Virus record (IMG/VR): IMGVR_UViG_3300030107_002740
Location: 1 to 33,340 of that record
Length of the DNA: 33,340 nucleotides
Source: a virus
Direction: 5' to 3' (one strand)
The position numbers and the translations under genes are program-made. Below, piece after piece: positions 30,769-33,340 of this stretch. Within the stretch, counting starts at the first letter, position 1, and each line of letters begins with the position of its first letter. Below the pieces are notes generated by a model that saw only the letters and a list, made by a program, of their open reading frames with translations, had not been told where the DNA came from and searched no databases.

Positions 30769-31550
30769 TAGATAAAGAAATATTTACTAAATTTGATAAG
30801 GAATTAGATAAGTCAATGCTTCCATTTAGTATTAGTAAAGTAAAAAAATGGAAAAGTAATCAAGCACAATTTGTATTAACTTATATTTATGGCTACCCAC
30901 GAACAACAAATCATGCAATGGAACGAGGTAATGCTGTTGAGTTTGGACTACATCAAATGTTTACAAAAAGTGCAAATTCTAATGAATGTTTTGATACAGC
31001 AATTAACTATTTTAAATCAGCAACCTCATTTCTTGAAGAAGATCCAGACGATAAACAATACAATATGATTGCACCAATGGTAGAGCAATGTTTTGATATG
31101 TTATCACCTTACAAAGATAATTTTTTATCATTTCAAGGTCGCATAGATACCTCTATAATGGGAGTTCCTTTTTATGGATTTACTGATTTTGTTTTTGAAA
31201 AAGAGGATGAAATATTAATTGTAGATTTAAAAACTAAAGCAAAATTTGAGGCTAAACATGATGATATGCTGCAAATGGCGGTATATAAAAAGGCTTTTGA
31301 TGAAAACTTTGAAAAGCCTGTAAATGTTAAGCTATTAATTTGCACACCGAAAAGATGTGAGTTTGTTAATTATGTTCCTGACGAAAAATATATTAAGGAA
31401 ATAGAAATGAATTTATTTCAATGTGCTAATGTTTTTAATGCCTGTAATATAGCAGATGATTTAAAGTCATTTTGTCCGCCTAAATTAGATGATTGGACTT
31501 GGAATAGTGCTGAACTATTGGAACAAAGAAATGAAATCTGGGGAGTATAA
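30765..31550 (+). CDS. PD-(D/E)XK exonuclease (RecB/Cas4-like fold)
   Basis: 261 residues, start after AAGGAGA. SISKVKKWKSNQAQFVLTYI and ERGNAVEFGLHQMF (E59, H63) form the N-terminal helical part. The catalytic core is FYGFTDFVF (D141), ILIVDLKTKAK (D154, K156) and DDMLQMAVYKKAF (Q170). This is the RecB-like nuclease of phage recombination systems. With ERF four genes upstream it would produce the single strands that ERF anneals. There are only scattered cysteines and no four-cysteine cluster placed as in Cas4. Confidence 0.85.
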   Translation: MIDKEIFTKFDKELDKSMLPFSISKVKKWKSNQAQFVLTYIYGYPRTTNHAMERGNAVEFGLHQMFTKSANSNECFDTAINYFKSATSFLEEDPDDKQYNMIAPMVEQCFDMLSPYKDNFLSFQGRIDTSIMGVPFYGFTDFVFEKEDEILIVDLKTKAKFEAKHDDMLQMAVYKKAFDENFEKPVNVKLLICTPKRCEFVNYVPDEKYIKEIEMNLFQCANVFNACNIADDLKSFCPPKLDDWTWNSAELLEQRNEIWGV

Positions 31551-31809
31551 AATCAAGATAAGTGATATTGTAAAGATTAATTTTGAAAAATTTAATACAA
31601 ATAAAATATCAAAAATAAATACTAACAATCATGTTGAAAAGGAAATAATTTTTAAGGATGAAATAGTGTTATTAGCTGATCGTTACATGAAAATTGTTCA
31701 AGAAACGAGAAATTGGTGGAAAGGGTATCAGCAAGATTGTATAGATTCAGCTACGAAAGAATTGGAGAAAAAAAATGACAATAAAAAAGGGTTATATAAA
31801 AATAAATAG
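31531..31809 (+). CDS. Hypothetical protein, 92 aa
   Basis: ATG at 31531 with GGAAC upstream, inside the end of the nuclease gene; an earlier ATG at 31489 in the same frame lies deeper inside that gene. KSGEYKIKISDIVKINFEKF then NTNKISKINTNNH is followed by LLADRYMKIVQETRNWWKGY. The end (KKNDNKKGLYKNK) overlaps the initiator gene. No known family. Coding is supported by the lack of space otherwise between nuclease and initiator. Confidence 0.5.
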   Translation: MKSGEYKIKISDIVKINFEKFNTNKISKINTNNHVEKEIIFKDEIVLLADRYMKIVQETRNWWKGYQQDCIDSATKELEKKNDNKKGLYKNK

Positions 31810-32578
31810 AGCAATCTTACATCATCCTTCATTGCAAAGAAAAGATAGGTCTTTTTGTGAAATTGGTGCTTTTATTTGGTTATTATTAGAAGCTAGTTTT
31901 GCTAGTAGAAAATTTAGAATTAAAAATACTGAAATACATTTAAAAAGAGGTCAATTATGTTGTTCTTTAACTTATATGGCTCAAGCCTTTAATTGGCATA
32001 AGTCAAAAGTTAATAGATATTTAGAAAAGTTAATTGATAATGGAACAATCACAAGCGAAACACCAAGCGGAACACCAGCCGATACACCGAACATACTTAC
32101 AATCTGCCAATATGACGACTACCAAGATACACCAAACGAAACATCAACCGAAACTAAACATAATAAACTATATATAAATAAAGAAATAAAAGATGCTTTT
32201 GAGGAGATATGGAATAAACTTAAAATTAAACGAGGTACGAAAGCAAAAGGATTAAAATCCTACACAAAAATACATAACAAAGTAGAGCCAACAATCCTCA
32301 TAGCCAAATTTAATGAAAAATATGATTCAGTAGATGATAAACAATTTGTGCCGCATTTTAGTACATGGTTAAATTCAGAAGGCTGGACAGAAGAACTTAT
32401 AACAAAACAAACTAAAGAAGATAATTTTGGTATAGTTCCAAGAAATAAATTTGCTAACTTAACTCTATGGCAAAAAGGTATAAAAACAATTAATGATTTT
32501 GATAATGATATTATGCAAAAATATAAAGAAGGAAAAATAACAAAAGAAGCTATGGAAAAAATGGGTTTTAGTGTGTAG
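31775..32578 (+). CDS. Replication initiator-like protein with winged helix and in-gene iterons
   Basis: 267 residues, start after TTGGAGAAAAAAA. The N-terminal ~90 residues read KKGYIKINRAILHHPSLQRK, FCEIGAFIWLLLEASFASRK, LKRGQLCCSLTYMAQAFNWH then KSKVNRYLEKLIDNGTI: a winged helix typical of phage replisome organisers. Residues 94-105 and 117-128 are tetrapeptide repeats (SETP SGTP ADTP; QDTP NETS TETK) that reflect 12-bp DNA repeats. The C-terminal part (KRGTKAKGLKSYTKIHNKVE, then FVPHFSTWLNSEGWTEE) resembles the C-terminal region of such initiators, which load or contact the helicase. Comparable to lambda O with its internal origin. Confidence 0.78.
   Translation: MTIKKGYIKINRAILHHPSLQRKDRSFCEIGAFIWLLLEASFASRKFRIKNTEIHLKRGQLCCSLTYMAQAFNWHKSKVNRYLEKLIDNGTITSETPSGTPADTPNILTICQYDDYQDTPNETSTETKHNKLYINKEIKDAFEEIWNKLKIKRGTKAKGLKSYTKIHNKVEPTILIAKFNEKYDSVDDKQFVPHFSTWLNSEGWTEELITKQTKEDNFGIVPRNKFANLTLWQKGIKTINDFDNDIMQKYKEGKITKEAMEKMGFSV
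32053..32157 (+). repeat. Iteron array within the initiator gene, candidate replication origin
   Basis: 12-bp units with consensus AARCGAAACACC: three in tandem at 32053, 32065 and 32077, a 33-base gap, then three at 32122, 32134 and 32146 (the first and last more diverged). Codons here (AGC, GCC, CCG, GAC) are unlike the AT-rich usage around, suggesting selection on DNA. The adjoining 32158-32200 is extremely AT-rich (for example ATAATAAACTATATATAAAT), fitting an unwinding element. Confidence 0.6.
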
Positions 32579-32587
32579 AATTAATTT

Positions 32588-32767
32588 ATGAAAAATAAAA
32601 TTGAATTAAAAAGTTTTTTTCTTACTCTACCTGATATTGAAGGTGGATATTCTGCTGTTATTCAAGTATCTGGATTTGAAACAGAACAAGAAGCTAATGA
32701 TTATATAGCTAAAAACCACCTAATAAATGTGGAAGAAATTATAAGAGAAGGCATTACTATTCATTAA
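32588..32767 (+). CDS. Hypothetical protein, 59 aa
   Basis: ATG at 32588, ten bases after the initiator stop, stop TAA at 32765-32767. It encodes KNKIELKSFFLTLPDIEGGY then SAVIQVSGFETEQEANDYIA and KNHLINVEEIIREG, with an alternating strand-helix pattern. There is no clear Shine-Dalgarno sequence, so translation may be coupled to the initiator gene. Last gene of the long early operon; a hairpin follows directly. Confidence 0.65.
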   Translation: MKNKIELKSFFLTLPDIEGGYSAVIQVSGFETEQEANDYIAKNHLINVEEIIREGITIH

Positions 32768-32790
32768 ATGGCTGTTTTCTGCCATTATTT
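32767..32790 (+). terminator. Terminator at the end of the replication operon
   Basis: AATGGC (32767-32772) pairs with GCCATT (32781-32786) around the loop TGTTTTCT, followed by ATTT. The stem starts at the stop codon of the 59-aa gene and precedes the second early promoter, a sensible place for an intrinsic terminator, although the stem is short and the T-run weak. Confidence 0.5.
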
Positions 32791-32814
32791 AACTTAAAAT
32801 AATTACGATAATTA

Positions 32815-32850
32815 TTGACTATTACACAATAAATACATTAAAGTATGTAT
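32815..32850 (+). promoter_or_regulatory. Second early promoter with ATACAT/ATGTAT operator-like repeat
   Basis: TTGACT (32815-32820) is a 5/6 -35. TAAAGT (32839-32844) at 18 bases is a 4/6 -10; initiation near 32851 would give a 21-base leader. ATACAT (32833-32838) and ATGTAT (32845-32850) flank the -10 as an inverted pair, the same half-sites seen at the 27.45-kb promoter. This suggests control of both operons by one protein. Confidence 0.5.
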
Positions 32851-32871
32851 ATGATTAACAAGGAGAAAAAA

Positions 32872-33078
32872 ATGACTTATTTTAGTAAAAGAACTGTAAT
32901 TGATATTTTTGATTGGTCAGGAAATACAATTCACAATGCTTATGTTTACACTTATCAATGTGGAAAAAGAATATTTGAAAAAAAATATGATAACCACAAT
33001 CAAGCAATTAAAGATTTTCCAAATGCAGAAATATTTTATGACTCTGCTAATAGTGGAAAATTTGAACCAAAATTTTAG
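32872..33078 (+). CDS. Hypothetical early protein, 68 aa
   Basis: Start at 32872 after CAAGGAGAAAAAA. The frame is open from 32845, but that would translate the operator and ribosome site. TYFSKRTVIDIFDWSGNTIH then NAYVYTYQCGKRIFEKKYDN and HNQAIKDFPNAEIFYDSANS suggests a small alpha/beta protein. Function not recognised. First gene of the second early operon; the stop lies just ahead of the next gene's GGAG site. Confidence 0.7.
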   Translation: MTYFSKRTVIDIFDWSGNTIHNAYVYTYQCGKRIFEKKYDNHNQAIKDFPNAEIFYDSANSGKFEPKF

Positions 33079-33087
33079 GAGAAAAAA

Positions 33088-33340
33088 ATGCATATTAAAG
33101 GATTTCAAAGAACAACTACAAAACACAAACAATTTGTAGGTGCTGATCTAGTAAGCACTAATTATTACAGAAGTAATTTTTATAATGATTGGGGTAATAA
33201 ATTAGAATCACTTACAAACCTTGATGGTGTTTTTTCATTACAAATTGAAAAAGGTTTTGATGAACTGTTTTGGTCAATTTATGAAGTTAAACTTCAAAAA
33301 AATAAAAATTTTGTCGCAAAGTTTAAAAAAATTAATGAAG
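33088..33340 (+). CDS. Hypothetical early protein, N-terminal part (continues at 1-194)
   Basis: ATG at 33088 after TTAGGAGAAAAAA. The frame stays open to the end of the window and continues through the overlap to the stop at 192-194, giving 97 residues in all. HIKGFQRTTTKHKQFVGADL then VSTNYYRSNFYNDWGNKLES and LTNLDGVFSLQIEKGFDELF looks like a beta-rich small protein. No motif or membrane segment. It sits in the second early operon, between the genes at 32872 and 221. Confidence 0.75.
   Translation, partial: MHIKGFQRTTTKHKQFVGADLVSTNYYRSNFYNDWGNKLESLTNLDGVFSLQIEKGFDELFWSIYEVKLQKNKNFVAKFKKINE
33188..33340. repeat. Terminal direct repeat, right copy (same as 1-153)
   Basis: Right copy of the 153-base overlap; see the left copy. 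Differences from the left are C33265 (T78) and C33315 (T128). The overlap closes the genome into a circle of about 33,187 bp. Confidence 0.9.

Noticed and set aside
30765-31550. Cas4 (CRISPR-associated) identity for the PD-(D/E)XK protein
   Set aside because: No CRISPR array, no other cas genes, and no four-cysteine cluster placed as in Cas4; a phage recombination exonuclease beside ERF is the simpler reading.
32845-32871. Upstream starts at 32845 and 27499 for the first genes of the two early operons
   Set aside because: Both would translate the AAGGAGAAAAAA ribosome site as NKEKK; the ATG right after that site is the plausible start in each case.
1-33340. tRNA genes, CRISPR arrays, insertion sequences, integrase/attachment site
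   Set aside because: I looked for cloverleaf-like GC-rich segments, regular spacer arrays, transposase or recombinase motifs and found none; a computed scan (tRNAscan-SE, CRISPR finder) would settle this.

Overview
The window is an AT-rich phage genome, essentially complete. The first 153 bases return as the last 153 (1-153 = 33188-33340, two substitutions), so the sequence closes into a circle of about 33,187 bp whose junction lies inside a gene. Gene content is that of a tailed phage with a long non-contractile tail (siphovirus-like): a tape measure, a tail tube protein, a G/GT-type frameshift and no sheath. AT-rich coding, several small proteins of types I associate with marine phages (for example one starting MPKGKGTYGSKKGRPP), a GTA-type three-helix holin and LamG/SPRY-like fibre proteins suggest a marine virus of an alphaproteobacterium, perhaps SAR11-like; the host is inference. 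No integrase, clear repressor, DNA polymerase, tRNA or CRISPR was seen.

Layout. (1) 0.2-23.7 kb, + strand, tightly packed with many TAATG/ATGA junctions: terminase small and large subunits, portal, a MuF-type head protein fused to an HExxH metalloprotease-like domain with a 57-aa gene behind it, scaffold, major capsid protein, head-tail joining proteins, tail terminator, tail tube, chaperone with -1 frameshift, tape measure, tail tip, hub and fibres, then exported or membrane proteins and a GH73/Bax-like glucosaminidase. A candidate promoter (493-521) precedes the terminase genes. (2) 23.8-26.9 kb, + strand, from its own promoter that seems to give a leaderless mRNA: metallophosphoesterase, MazG-like pyrophosphohydrolase, T4-type lysozyme, small basic proteins and the holin. 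(3) 26.9-27.3 kb: the only minus-strand gene, a VRR-NUC nuclease. (4) 27.3-27.5 kb: divergent control region with a long imperfect inverted repeat around a 21-codon ORF, then a promoter overlapped by ATGTAT/ATACAT half-sites. (5) 27.5-32.8 kb, + strand, probable early/replication operon: zinc-ribbon protein, small unknowns, a lipoprotein, ERF annealing protein, HNH nuclease, PD-(D/E)XK nuclease and a winged-helix replication initiator whose gene carries 12-bp iterons next to an AT-rich tract, a lambda-like candidate origin. (6) 32.8-33.3 kb plus 0-0.47 kb: a second small early operon with a related operator-like site, running across the circle junction.

How the parts fit: early promoters at 27.45 and 32.8 kb would express replication/recombination and host-interaction genes using a stereotyped GGAG-A6/7-ATG start site. 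Replication probably relies on host polymerase recruited at the in-gene origin, with ERF and the nuclease handling recombination and concatemers. Late genes then build and package the virion, and holin plus lysozyme (with the exported glucosaminidase and coiled-coil membrane proteins) cause lysis. Functions are assigned by motif recognition by eye; no database search was possible.
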